Source: CAZDET01 sp964504335
GTDB lineage: Bacteria; Bacteroidota; Bacteroidia; Chitinophagales; Saprospiraceae
DNA length: 58,307 nt
Reading direction: 5' to 3'
NCBI GenBank assembly: GCA_964504335.1
Contig: CAZDET010000029.1
Coordinates: 1-58,307, forward strand
The position numbers and the translations under genes were made by a program. Each line of letters begins with the position of its first letter. Within the stretch, counting starts at the first letter, position 1. The notes beneath the pieces are model-generated. The model did not search any database and was not told the DNA's origin. It saw nothing but the letters and a program-made list of their open reading frames with translations. Below are positions 5,641-14,074 of the stretch, piece after piece.

Positions 5641-7914
5641 TCACTTTCTACTGAATTGCCGTACGTACTCCGCGGCGGGCTTGTCGGCGGGGTGGTATCC
5701 GCGGTCTCTGACCTGAGAATAATCGAGATAAGACGGCCATTTCCACCAGAAGAACCCCATTACCTCCGGCGTTTCTTCTACGGCTTGTAAAAACGCGGCA
5801 TAGGCTCGCGCCTGATCGGCAGCGGAGGCATCCCGATCGCCTGGCTCTGCGTGGGGATGTTGCCAGGGTGACTGCACACTTCGGTAGCCAATTTCCGTGA
5901 ACCAGATCGGTTTCTCTGCTGCTCTGGCAATGGTTTCAGCTTTTTCCATGATGCGTCTCGCACCCGCCAACAAGGTGCTGTCGGTAGCGGTTGCCGGTTC
6001 GGCCAGGGGATAGTAGCCATTCAATCCGATCACGTCGAACAATTCCCAGAAGGGTAATTGTTCGAATTCGGCTCCCCAGTTGGCCGCGTAGGTGAGCGGC
6101 CCCGAGTACAGCCCCCGAATCCGTTGAATGAGGGCGCGCCATTTCGCTTCGTGCTGCAGGGTGGTTTGCACTAGTTCCGTTCCGATACAGAGCGCATCGA
6201 ATTCGTACATTTCGGCTAATAAAGCGTAGTGCCGAATCCATTTTTCGTATTCATCAAAGAAGTGATTCCACTCGGCATCGGAATCGAATTCGATATCGCC
6301 GGGCCAACTATTGCGCAACCAAATCTGGGGCTTCATCAGCGTAGACCAGCCCCGCTGCTGTGCCTGAAAGTGAGAGAATAAAACTGCTTCGTCGTTTTCC
6401 GAGCCCGCTTGCCGTACGATTGGCAGCCGGTCAATCCGGTGCGGGCTCGGCATGTAGCTGTAGGGGACAATGGCGAGTGCATTAATTTGAAGATAGGATA
6501 GACTGTCCAGCGACCGAGCCGCCTGCCCACCGCCGTAGCCATTGAACACCCGGTAACCCTCGTGCGCAAAGGTGAAGCCTTTCTGAAAAGACGAAGAAGG
6601 AATCCTACGCTCGGGAACTTCCGGTTGGGGTAATCGGCTTAAAAAACCGTCCCAAGGTGCCTGCAAGGCCGACACATCTAGTCCATCCTCCGTTCGATAA
6701 ATATCCAGGAATGCCTCGCGGCCAAGGTGTTCCAGCAGAAAATCAACGAATAAGCCGGCGATGGGTGCGCGGACCAGCTCGGAATGGGTTTCAAAACGGC
6801 GATTGGACAATAAGTCTTCCAGCTCCAACCCACTACCGGAATGGTACAGGCGGGCCGCCCAATAGCGGTAGCCCCGTTCGCGCCAACACTTGGTAAAATG
6901 CAGGCTTAATCCTTCCTCCAGTACGATCCGGCCGGCCGGGCCCAGCCACTGCCGCAGCAGGGCCGTTACATCCCTCCCCTCCTCGGCTCCGGCAAAAAAG
7001 CGGTTTTGTACCAAGTGTACTTCCGGCTGTTGATCCGCTACTTGCGCCATGCGCATATCGCGCCGACGCAGACCGATGCGTTCCACTGTTGGATAGAAAT
7101 ACCAATCGAGTACCACCTCGGCCGAATCGCCCTTTCCCAGAAACCGCCGGAGGCTATCGTAGCGTTCCTCGTATGCGGATATAAGCGCCGTTTGACCAGC
7201 TGGTCGTGCCCCATCCCACGCCCAATAGCGCCCGTGGGCACTGGTGCCGATTAGCTCCGGATCGGCTTCAAAGGCAAATTGCCGGCTGCTATCCAGCTGC
7301 CAGTGGCTTTCGTCCAGGAACCCAAGTTGACGGGCCTGCCCATTTTGAAGTAATTCGTAGCCCCAGGACGACCAAAACAGGACATCCCAATCGACGGCGT
7401 AGCGATTGGTGAGGTGATCGAGCAATGTACTGTCACTATTCGTCTGCCAAAGGTGGAGGGGCAGCCCGGTATTCCAGGGATTGGGCACGTAATTGAACTT
7501 CACCAGATCGGAAACGGCCCGATACGACTGATTTCCAAATTGAAAGGCCGTCTGCGTTCGGGCAAAGGGCAGCAGCGTTTCCAAGGCCTCCTGCCACTCG
7601 GCGGGGATGCGACTTCCCAAGAGGAGGAGTGGGAATTGCCCGAGGGAATCCACCAGGACCGAGTCGCAGGAATGGATGGAAATCTGTTTTTCGTAGGGAG
7701 CACGATCTTGCAGGGGTTGTAATGCTTGCCGATACAATTGACCGGCCCCGATCGTTGATCCACAAAAGACGACTTGCCAGGCCGGGGCACGCCGCCCGTT
7801 GCGCACTAACTGGCGCCTGGATACCTGCGTCGCATCCTGGGTCACCTCCGGCTGCGGCCGATGACAACTACTCAGACTACAGAAGATCACGAAAATCAGA
7901 CAGAGCATTCGCAT
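5641..7914 (-). CDS. Lipoprotein with a C-terminal GH113-like glycoside hydrolase domain
   Basis: Translated from ATG 7914 the protein has 757 residues and opens with a lipoprotein signal (MRMLCLIFVIFCSLSSC, lipobox LSSC). A longer frame exists upstream but lacks a signal peptide and overlaps the preceding gene. Residues about 440-757 look like a TIM-barrel of the GH113 (beta-mannanase) group: CIGTEL with a candidate acid/base Glu near 580, WFTEIGYRS with a candidate nucleophile Glu near 674, and FFWWKW near the end. The N-terminal half has a stretch (EVHLV, then LEEGLSLHFT) reminiscent of gluzincin peptidases of the MA type but no HExxH motif. Attachment to a membrane and glycan cleavage are inferred. 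The methyltransferase gene ends 26 bases upstream, so cotranscription is likely. Confidence 0.75.
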   Translation of the reverse strand: MRMLCLIFVIFCSLSSCHRPQPEVTQDATQVSRRQLVRNGRRAPAWQVVFCGSTIGAGQLYRQALQPLQDRAPYEKQISIHSCDSVLVDSLGQFPLLLLGSRIPAEWQEALETLLPFARTQTAFQFGNQSYRAVSDLVKFNYVPNPWNTGLPLHLWQTNSDSTLLDHLTNRYAVDWDVLFWSSWGYELLQNGQARQLGFLDESHWQLDSSRQFAFEADPELIGTSAHGRYWAWDGARPAGQTALISAYEERYDSLRRFLGKGDSAEVVLDWYFYPTVERIGLRRRDMRMAQVADQQPEVHLVQNRFFAGAEEGRDVTALLRQWLGPAGRIVLEEGLSLHFTKCWRERGYRYWAARLYHSGSGLELEDLLSNRRFETHSELVRAPIAGLFVDFLLEHLGREAFLDIYRTEDGLDVSALQAPWDGFLSRLPQPEVPERRIPSSSFQKGFTFAHEGYRVFNGYGGGQAARSLDSLSYLQINALAIVPYSYMPSPHRIDRLPIVRQAGSENDEAVLFSHFQAQQRGWSTLMKPQIWLRNSWPGDIEFDSDAEWNHFFDEYEKWIRHYALLAEMYEFDALCIGTELVQTTLQHEAKWRALIQRIRGLYSGPLTYAANWGAEFEQLPFWELFDVIGLNGYYPLAEPATATDSTLLAGARRIMEKAETIARAAEKPIWFTEIGYRSVQSPWQHPHAEPGDRDASAADQARAYAAFLQAVEETPEVMGFFWWKWPSYLDYSQVRDRGYHPADKPAAEYVRQFSRK

Positions 7915-7940
7915 GTATCTACAACTAATCCAGGCCGCAT

Positions 7941-8597
7941 TTAGTTGGTAGAAATCCGGCGGGCCCGCACGATCCAGAAATCGAACACGTACCCCCGTTT
8001 CCAGGTAGCCGATTGTTCGATCTGCCAGCCCAGCTCCTCTAGTGCCCGGCAATAATCTGTCCGCCGGTGTTGTTGCGGATGCAGCACATCAGCGGGCACC
8101 AACCGAAAGAGCCGACAGAGCAATTCCCAACGGTGTACATCCACTCCGAGCAGTAAGCGGCCGCCGGGGCGGGTAGCCCGGGTGAGTACCTGTAGCGCAG
8201 CCCGCCAATCGGCCACGTGATTGATGGCATTGAGGCAATAGCACTCATCGAATACACCGTCTGGCTGGTACAACTCCATGGGTGAGTTTACGAACCGCAC
8301 CCAGGGATAAGCCGCCGGGCGAAACCAATCGATGGACGCCTGGTAGTAGTGGATCAATGGATCGATTGCGGTGCAGTGCTGCTGCTTTAAATTCAGGAAG
8401 ATCCCCGCCGGGCCGCAGCCGAACTCAACCGAACGCGCCTCCACCTGAGGGTCCCAGTCGAGCCGTTGCATGAGGGCATTCCAGTACCGGCGCTTGTCCT
8501 TCAGATAGTCCTGGGGGTGCTTCCCGGCCAGGTAGCGTTGCCACCAGAGGCCTTCCAGGCGCTGTGCCAACCGCCATTTCCGGTTCCTTCTCAGCAT
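7941..8597 (-). CDS. Class I SAM-dependent methyltransferase
   Basis: The 218-residue protein carries the glycine-rich SAM-binding motif I, EFGCGPAGIF, at about 58-67. An acidic residue follows the second strand (AIDPLIHYY), and an LNAINHVADW motif IV-like block occurs near 130. A later GGRLLLGVD strand fits motif VI, so the order matches the Rossmann-like class I fold. The substrate is unknown; small molecules or lipids are typical for this size. It is the upstream gene of a probable two-gene unit with the GH113-like lipoprotein. Confidence 0.85.
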   Translation of the reverse strand: MLRRNRKWRLAQRLEGLWWQRYLAGKHPQDYLKDKRRYWNALMQRLDWDPQVEARSVEFGCGPAGIFLNLKQQHCTAIDPLIHYYQASIDWFRPAAYPWVRFVNSPMELYQPDGVFDECYCLNAINHVADWRAALQVLTRATRPGGRLLLGVDVHRWELLCRLFRLVPADVLHPQQHRRTDYCRALEELGWQIEQSATWKRGYVFDFWIVRARRISTN

Positions 8598-8665
8598 TTA
8601 TTGATTTTGCGTAATCAAAAAGGGGGGATTTACCGTTAGCTGTAGACTACTTATCATTGATTGCC

Positions 8666-9703
8666 ATGTTGTTTATCGTCGGAACGCGGGTACGGTTGAT
8701 CCACACGGGAGACGTGGGGGTAGTAACCGCATTGCTGGAAGACGATATGATTGCCGTTCGCCTTGAGGAAGACGACTCGGTCATTCCCGTATTTCGCACG
8801 GCCCTGGAGCGCTACCAACGGCCGGAAGCCCGGGCGGTTAAGGCCAAGTTCGTTCCCGGAAAGAAAGATAAGACCCCGAAGCCTCCGCCGCGTTCGGAAG
8901 TTGTCACCCAGTATACCATCCTCAAACCCCAGGGTATCCAGGCGGCCTTCGACGCCATTATGAATCCCGAGGGCGTTGCCGAGCGCTATGTAGTGTATCT
9001 GATCAACGATACCCGCCACGACGTGCTCTTTAGCGCCACCCTGCTGTGTAAGGGCTCCGATACCTGGCGCCGCGATGGCAAAATGAACGGAACCGGCGCT
9101 CATCCTATCGGCGAACTGTTGTACTCGGAACTAAGCGACAGCCCGGAGCTGCAACTCCAGTTTTGGCGTCTGACCGAAAAAGGCACCGGCCCCAAGATAA
9201 GCAAGCGGCTGCGCATCAAGCCCAAATCCTTCTTCAAACGGCTGCGCACCGCTCCGTTTCTCAACCGTCCGGTGCATCTTTTTCCCCTCGTCAAAAGTCT
9301 CGATGCGCCGCCTCCCTCCAATCAGAAAGCCGAAGATCTGCGCACCTACACCAAGCGCAATCAACCGGCTGCTCCCACTACCAACCTGGCACCTGTGCAC
9401 CACGAGGTCCTGGAGCTCGCTCATTTCGTACCCGAAATTGATTTGCACATCGAGCGCCTGGTAGACAATCCCAACGTGCTCGATCCGGTCGAAATTCTTC
9501 CCATTCAGTTGAAGCACTTCGAAGCCTACCTCCACCAGGCTCTCCGCTTGGGCGTCGAGCGGGTGTTCATCATCCACGGAATTGGCGCCGGGAAGCTGCG
9601 GGCTGCCATCCACCGTCGCCTGAAACAGCACCCCTTTATTCGGGAATTCAAAAACGAATATCACCCTCGTTATGGGCATGGGGCTACGGAGGTGGTGTTT
9701 TAG
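8666..9703 (+). CDS. DUF2027 domain and Smr domain protein
   Basis: From the ATG at 8666 the protein has 345 residues; an ATG nine bases upstream is less likely because homologues begin with the K/V-G-x-x-V-R-F/L block seen here as VGTRVRLI. The N-terminal 70 residues form a small beta-barrel-like segment. The middle is the DUF2027 region, and the C-terminal 90 residues are an Smr domain with EIDLHIERL (conserved D-L-H) and HGIGAGKLR. Smr domains are found in MutS2 and in stand-alone nucleases acting on branched DNA or stalled-ribosome mRNA. The specific role of the Bacteroidota fusion is unknown. It is convergent with the next gene at a 25-base gap. Confidence 0.85.
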   Translation: MLFIVGTRVRLIHTGDVGVVTALLEDDMIAVRLEEDDSVIPVFRTALERYQRPEARAVKAKFVPGKKDKTPKPPPRSEVVTQYTILKPQGIQAAFDAIMNPEGVAERYVVYLINDTRHDVLFSATLLCKGSDTWRRDGKMNGTGAHPIGELLYSELSDSPELQLQFWRLTEKGTGPKISKRLRIKPKSFFKRLRTAPFLNRPVHLFPLVKSLDAPPPSNQKAEDLRTYTKRNQPAAPTTNLAPVHHEVLELAHFVPEIDLHIERLVDNPNVLDPVEILPIQLKHFEAYLHQALRLGVERVFIIHGIGAGKLRAAIHRRLKQHPFIREFKNEYHPRYGHGATEVVF

Positions 9704-9728
9704 GTGGTGAGGAGTGAGGAGTGAATGT

Positions 9729-10256
9729 TCAGGAGAGGTATAGGAAGAGGCCCATTCCGGAAGCGACGAGCAGAAATTCCAGAGCCAGGCCGAAGCGGCG
9801 ATCTTCGATTTTGAGGCGAATGAGCGCAATGAGCGAGGCAAATAACCCACCCAGACTGTAGAACCAGATCGTGCCGTAGGATGGAAGGGAGGCAGAACTT
9901 GCCCAAATCAGGGCGAGTAGACGCAGGGCCAGCAGAAAAAAGAGCTCCCCCAGCGTAGCCGTAGAAATTCCTACTAAAACGGCCCAGACCAGCCGGAGTT
10001 TTGGCAGCAATTGCAACAGCGTGCGCACTGCGGCGGTTACGAACAACCAAAACAGCAACAGCCCCAGGGCCGTCCGCAGTCCACCCAGCCAACGGGGGCT
10101 ATCGACCACCAGCCCTGCCAGCAGCGTGTGCATGATCGTCAGCGCTGCTCCGAGCAGTACACTCGTAATGAGCACAACCCGAACCGCCACGCGTCGATCA
10201 ATGGGCGTCAGCCCGGGAATAGCTTTGGGAGATTTCTTCTTGCGTTTTGCAGCCAT
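9729..10256 (-). CDS. Small polytopic membrane protein, unknown
   Basis: The 175-residue protein has a Lys/Arg-rich cytoplasmic start (MAAKRKKKSPK) followed by about five hydrophobic segments (near 26-48, 60-80, 90-112, 128-144 and 155-174). I do not recognise a family. The positive N-terminus predicts an N-in topology. A -7 box TAGTTTTG (10352-10345) and a stable hairpin in the presumed 5' leader lie upstream. Confidence 0.65.
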   Translation of the reverse strand: MAAKRKKKSPKAIPGLTPIDRRVAVRVVLITSVLLGAALTIMHTLLAGLVVDSPRWLGGLRTALGLLLFWLFVTAAVRTLLQLLPKLRLVWAVLVGISTATLGELFFLLALRLLALIWASSASLPSYGTIWFYSLGGLFASLIALIRLKIEDRRFGLALEFLLVASGMGLFLYLS

Positions 10257-10587
10257 TACAATCCAACCCCTCGTTTTTAAATCAGCTTCTAAGATACAGA
10301 ATCCGAAAATGATAAAAGGGGCTGCCGTGGATACGGAGCCCCTGCAAAACTATAAACAAACAAAAAACATTACCGAATCTAAGTGAAATGCCGAACGCAA
10401 GCATTTCAGCGTGGTTCACCAAAATACGTACTTTCTTCGATTCCTTGCATTTGACTTGGACTGAAATTCAGCTCAAAGAAATTCAGCTGGTGAACTATTG
10501 CCCGCCCGACGCTTGTTTCTATAGGGGAGAAAATTTTTTCCAATTCTGTTCGTATTTTGTAACATTAGAGGCAAGATTCATTGCGAT
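10257..10587. other. Divergent intergenic region with leader hairpins
   Basis: It separates two divergent membrane-protein genes. GGGGCT/AGCCCC with inner stem CCGT/ACGG and loop GGAT forms a strong hairpin at 10318-10342, which is followed by TTTT when read on the minus strand. A second hairpin, TGAAATGC/GCATTTCA, lies at 10384-10408. No coding frame is convincing. Confidence 0.5.
10345..10352 (-). promoter_or_regulatory. Candidate -7 box for the 175-residue membrane protein
   Basis: TAGTTTTG on the minus strand matches TAnnTTTG. The predicted start of transcription would place the GC-rich hairpin 10318-10342 at the very 5' end of the mRNA. No good -33 element is visible. Confidence 0.35.
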
Positions 10588-11262
10588 ATGCGGGAATATG
10601 ATTGGTCAACTATTATTTTAAAGGGCTTAGTAGCAGTACTTGCGCTACTGGTAATTACGCGCTTCTTCCCACCACTCAGCTTTATGCTGTTACTACTGTT
10701 GTTGTTGGGAGCGTTTGCCTTTACCGTTTATGTGGTCTATCAATTTTTCCTGCACCGTCGAGAACAACGCGAGCAAGCCAACAGCGTCGAGGGTCAAATC
10801 GAACAATGGGTTCACCGTTGTGAAGAACATCTTGCCCGCTACGAACGGGAAATCACCGATATCCAGCGGGGAATCGACGAGCTCGAAGGGCGATTCAAGG
10901 CCACCTCCGATCCCGCTCCGGAAGCCCAGGCCGAAACCGAACGCATCCTGGAAGGATTGCGCAAAGAAATCGAGTTGCGCCACGCCAAACAACGGTTTTT
11001 CAGCGAGTGCCAGGAACGGCTAAATACGCTTCTGCAAAATCACCGCCTTCAGGAAGAATTGAATCACCGACGCAAGCAACTGGAGCATTTACGAGACCAG
11101 CAACACGACGATATCGCCGAAATGGAACAACTCCGCTGGAGCCTCGAACAACAAAGTACCTACCTTGAATCGATTGCCGACCTCTCCCGGCGGGCAGTCT
11201 CCACCGAATCCGTCGATCACACCGAACACCTCGTTCGGGAACTGGAGGGAATGCGACCTTAG
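10588..11262 (+). CDS. Membrane-anchored coiled-coil protein, unknown
   Basis: The 224-residue protein has two closely spaced hydrophobic segments (about 9-27 and 30-50) and then a long charged helical region to the end. That region is rich in E, Q, R and L at heptad spacing (for example VEGQIEQWVHRCEEHLARYE), so a cytoplasmic coiled coil is expected. No enzymatic motif is present. The architecture resembles membrane scaffold or cell-division accessory proteins, but I cannot assign a family. It is convergent with the MacB-like permease gene across a palindromic gap. Confidence 0.65.
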   Translation: MREYDWSTIILKGLVAVLALLVITRFFPPLSFMLLLLLLLGAFAFTVYVVYQFFLHRREQREQANSVEGQIEQWVHRCEEHLARYEREITDIQRGIDELEGRFKATSDPAPEAQAETERILEGLRKEIELRHAKQRFFSECQERLNTLLQNHRLQEELNHRRKQLEHLRDQQHDDIAEMEQLRWSLEQQSTYLESIADLSRRAVSTESVDHTEHLVRELEGMRP

Positions 11263-11286
11263 TTAGTCTTTTAGTTCTTTAGTCAG

Positions 11287-11401
11287 TTGGTACTTTAGTC
11301 CATTCATTCAGGCAATTTATTTGACTGTGATTCGACCTATGTCACTGCCGACAGTACACCACTTACAAAAAGCCTAAAGAACTAGTAGACCAAAGTACCA
11401 A
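11287..11401. repeat. Imperfect palindrome in a second convergent gene gap
   Basis: Bases 11287-11309 (TTGGTACTTTAGTCC start) and 11379-11401 (ending CAAAGTACCAA) are inverted copies with 18 of 23 positions matching. The wording (TTAGTC, GTACTTT, CTAAAG) is shared with the element at 5394-5622. Both lie between convergent genes. Confidence 0.55.
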
Positions 11402-12652
11402 TCAGTGTCTCATCGCCTCTACCGGATCCATCCGGGCGGCAAGCAGTGCCGGCACCATTCCCGAAATGACGCCAATCAGGATACTGATAATCAGGCCAAT
11501 GACCATATTGCCAACGTCGAGATAAATGTGAAAATCAATGGCCCTGCTGATGGCTGACGTCGCAACAGCGACGATAATCAACCCAATGATTCCGCCGATG
11601 ATACAGAGAATTACCGCTTCGATAAGAAATTCGAGCAGAATGATATATCGCTTGGCACCCAGGGCTTTTTTCACCCCGATCAGGCCGGTGCGTTCGCGGA
11701 CGCTCACAAACATGATATTGGCCACACTAACGCCACCCACGAGCATCGAGAACATACCAATGATCACTCCGATGGAATTGAGCACGGCAAAGAAGCTATC
11801 GAAGACCTGGTTGACCAGGCTGAGCTCATTGATGGCAAACGTATCTTCGGCACGGGGTGGCAGGCGGCGGTCGCCGCGCATTTCCACGCGGACTTCATCG
11901 CGCAGTTGCTGAAGGGGTACTCCCTGCGCTGCTTTGACCACGATAGAGCCATCGTTGAGTGCATCTCCCCTTAAATTCGCCAAATTGACGGCGTTCGGAT
12001 AAGAAACGATGACGGCTTCGTCGAAGTCAACGGGATTGATCAGCTCGTCGCCCGATGCGGTAAGCATGCCGATCACTTCGTAGCGGCGCCCTTGTATTTT
12101 CACGCGCTTGCCGATCGGCTCCACGCTGCCGAATAGCTGAGTAGCCACTTCGTGGCCGAGTACCACCTTGTTCGATCCGTAATAGTATTCCTGCGGGGAG
12201 AAAAAGCGCCCCCGATCGAACTCCATCTGGAAAATGTTTGCCAGCTCGATGCTGCCAACGATCAGGTACGCATTTTCCACACTACTGCTTTGCCATTTGA
12301 TCGTGCGTTGGCCGAGCCCCAGCAGATACGCCGTCATATCGGCTGAAATCACGTTGTCACGGACCCGTTCGTACTCTTCGTAATTCGGATGTGGCCGCTT
12401 GAAGTAATTCCACCAGCTATCGCTGACATCCGCCCAGGGCCATTTCTGGACATATATGACATCGTTGCCCAATTTCTCCATACTGCCCCGGATGTTGTCT
12501 TCCAGCGAGTCGACTGCCGACAGGACGCCAATGATGCAAAAAATGCCAATGGATATGCCCAGTAGCGACAAGAAAGAGCGCAGGCGATTCCCATTGAGTT
12601 GCTGTAAGGCCTGTCGAATACTCTCGACGATAATTTTTCCTAAGATGCGCAT
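11402..12652 (-). CDS. ABC transporter permease, MacB/FtsX type
   Basis: The 416-residue protein has the MacB topology. One N-terminal membrane helix (RSFLSLLGISIGIFCIIGVL, about 24-43) precedes a roughly 200-residue periplasmic MacB_PCD-like domain. Three C-terminal helices then form the FtsX domain, with the coupling segment ERTGLIGVKKALGAKR between the first two. Such permeases pair with an ATPase and drive mechanotransmission across the envelope for efflux of macrolides, peptides or lipoproteins. No ATPase gene is adjacent in the window. The gene diverges from queA; a weak AAAGTTTG box lies before the start. Confidence 0.9.
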   Translation of the reverse strand: MRILGKIIVESIRQALQQLNGNRLRSFLSLLGISIGIFCIIGVLSAVDSLEDNIRGSMEKLGNDVIYVQKWPWADVSDSWWNYFKRPHPNYEEYERVRDNVISADMTAYLLGLGQRTIKWQSSSVENAYLIVGSIELANIFQMEFDRGRFFSPQEYYYGSNKVVLGHEVATQLFGSVEPIGKRVKIQGRRYEVIGMLTASGDELINPVDFDEAVIVSYPNAVNLANLRGDALNDGSIVVKAAQGVPLQQLRDEVRVEMRGDRRLPPRAEDTFAINELSLVNQVFDSFFAVLNSIGVIIGMFSMLVGGVSVANIMFVSVRERTGLIGVKKALGAKRYIILLEFLIEAVILCIIGGIIGLIIVAVATSAISRAIDFHIYLDVGNMVIGLIISILIGVISGMVPALLAARMDPVEAMRH

Positions 12653-12835
12653 GTAACTGGTTTAGCGGGTACAACACCAAACTTTATCCGGACCTGATAC
12701 GTTGCTCGGACGTTGGAAAAGTACTAAAGCCGGTACGGCTGACCGTATTTTTTCGATGAATTTTCGATCTTCATCGCCTAATCGCGATCGGATTTTACTG
12801 TTCCCCAAATTTCGGAGGTCCCCAAAGATAATTGT

Positions 12836-12843
12836 TATCTTTG
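12836..12843 (+). promoter_or_regulatory. queA promoter -7 box
   Basis: TATCTTTG, followed by CG, is a perfect TAnnTTTG box 28 bases before the queA ATG. It lies downstream of an alternative upstream start of the same frame, which rules that longer start out. The -33 region is poor (TTCG at a 21-base spacing). Confidence 0.6.
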
Positions 12844-12870
12844 CGCTCCCTTTCCCGCAAAAAAGTCATA

Positions 12871-13935
12871 ATGAGGACGAAACTGTCGCACTTTAGTTTT
12901 GAATTACCGCAGGAACTTATTGCTCAGTACCCCGCCAAGGTCAGAGATGAGAGCCGCTTAATGGTCGTCCACCGCGACAGTGGGAACATCGAACATCGTA
13001 CGTTTAAGGATATCCTGGAATATTTCGACGAAGACGACGTGCTGATTTTCAACAACACCAAAGTGTTTCCGGCGCGTCTATACGGCCGCAAGGAAAAAAC
13101 GGGAGCGCAGATCGAGGTATTCCTGCTACGCGAGCTCAACGGGGGAGCCCGGCTATGGGATGTGCTCGTTGACCCGGCCCGAAAAATCCGGGTGGGAAAT
13201 AAATTGTACTTCAGCGATGAAAACGACAATGATATACTGGTTGCCGAAGTCGTAGACAACACCACCAGCCGCGGCCGGACAATCCGCTTTCTCTACGACG
13301 ACAGCGACGAGGACTTCCAGCGCGACCTGCACTTACTGGGCAACACGCCCCTTCCCAAAGAAATTGACCGCAAGGCCGAACCACTCGACAAAGACCGCTA
13401 CCAGACCGTTTTCGCCAAAGAAGTAGGTGCCGTGGCAGCTCCTACCGCCGGCCTTCACTTTAGCAGAGAACTACTCAAGCGACTGGAGATCAAAGGGGTA
13501 GTTCAAGCTGAACTTACCCTGCACATTGGCCTGGGTACGTTCCGCAGCATCGATGTGGAAGACCTGTCCAAACACAAAATGGACGCAGAGTTTTTCCGAA
13601 TCACCCAGGATGCCGTCGAAAAAGTAAATGCCTCCAAAGTGGCCAACAAGCTGGTGTGCGCCGTCGGAACGACGAGTATGCGCGCCATCGAAACGGCCGT
13701 ATCCGCGGAGGGACTTCTCAAAACGGCGGAGGGATGGACCAACCGCTTCATTTATCCGCCATACGACTTCCACATTGCTAACAGCATGATCAGCAATTTC
13801 CACCTGCCCAAATCCAGCCTGATGATCATGGTGGCCGCCTTCGGCGGATACGACCTGATCATGGAGGCCTATCAGGTGGCCATAAAGGAAAAATATCGCT
13901 TTTTTAGCTACGGAGATGCGATGTTGATTCTGTAA
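12871..13935 (+). CDS. queA: S-adenosylmethionine:tRNA ribosyltransferase-isomerase QueA
   Basis: The 354-residue length is normal for QueA. The start MRTKLSHFSFELPQELIAQYP is the family opening. Other signatures are FNNTKVFPARL, the VAAPTAGLHF block, LHIGLGTFRS and NFHLPKSSLMIMVAAFGG near the C-terminus. QueA transfers the ribosyl part of SAM to preQ1 in the wobble position of tRNAs (Tyr, His, Asn, Asp), forming epoxyqueuosine in the cytoplasm. The start at 12871 agrees with the -7 box just upstream. No other queuosine gene is in the window. Confidence 0.97.
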   Translation: MRTKLSHFSFELPQELIAQYPAKVRDESRLMVVHRDSGNIEHRTFKDILEYFDEDDVLIFNNTKVFPARLYGRKEKTGAQIEVFLLRELNGGARLWDVLVDPARKIRVGNKLYFSDENDNDILVAEVVDNTTSRGRTIRFLYDDSDEDFQRDLHLLGNTPLPKEIDRKAEPLDKDRYQTVFAKEVGAVAAPTAGLHFSRELLKRLEIKGVVQAELTLHIGLGTFRSIDVEDLSKHKMDAEFFRITQDAVEKVNASKVANKLVCAVGTTSMRAIETAVSAEGLLKTAEGWTNRFIYPPYDFHIANSMISNFHLPKSSLMIMVAAFGGYDLIMEAYQVAIKEKYRFFSYGDAMLIL

Positions 13936-14008
13936 AATACTTCCCGTATTCGCCTTCGTCCAGGGGTCGAGAGTCATAGAATTCTTCCGGTATTTAATTC
14001 CTCCATAC

Positions 14009-14016
14009 TATATTTG
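14009..14016 (+). promoter_or_regulatory. -7 box for the transglutaminase-like gene
   Basis: TATATTTG matches TAnnTTTG and precedes the start codon by about 58 bases. No strong -33 element is seen. Confidence 0.45.
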
Positions 14017-14074
14017 GGGAGAAACACGTATTGATTATACCAGGTTAGCTCTTGAACACTCATCCAAACAACAC

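Noticed and set aside
7914..8052. Upstream extension of the GH113-like lipoprotein
   Set aside because: It overlaps the methyltransferase gene and hides the lipobox; the internal ATG gives a proper lipoprotein signal.
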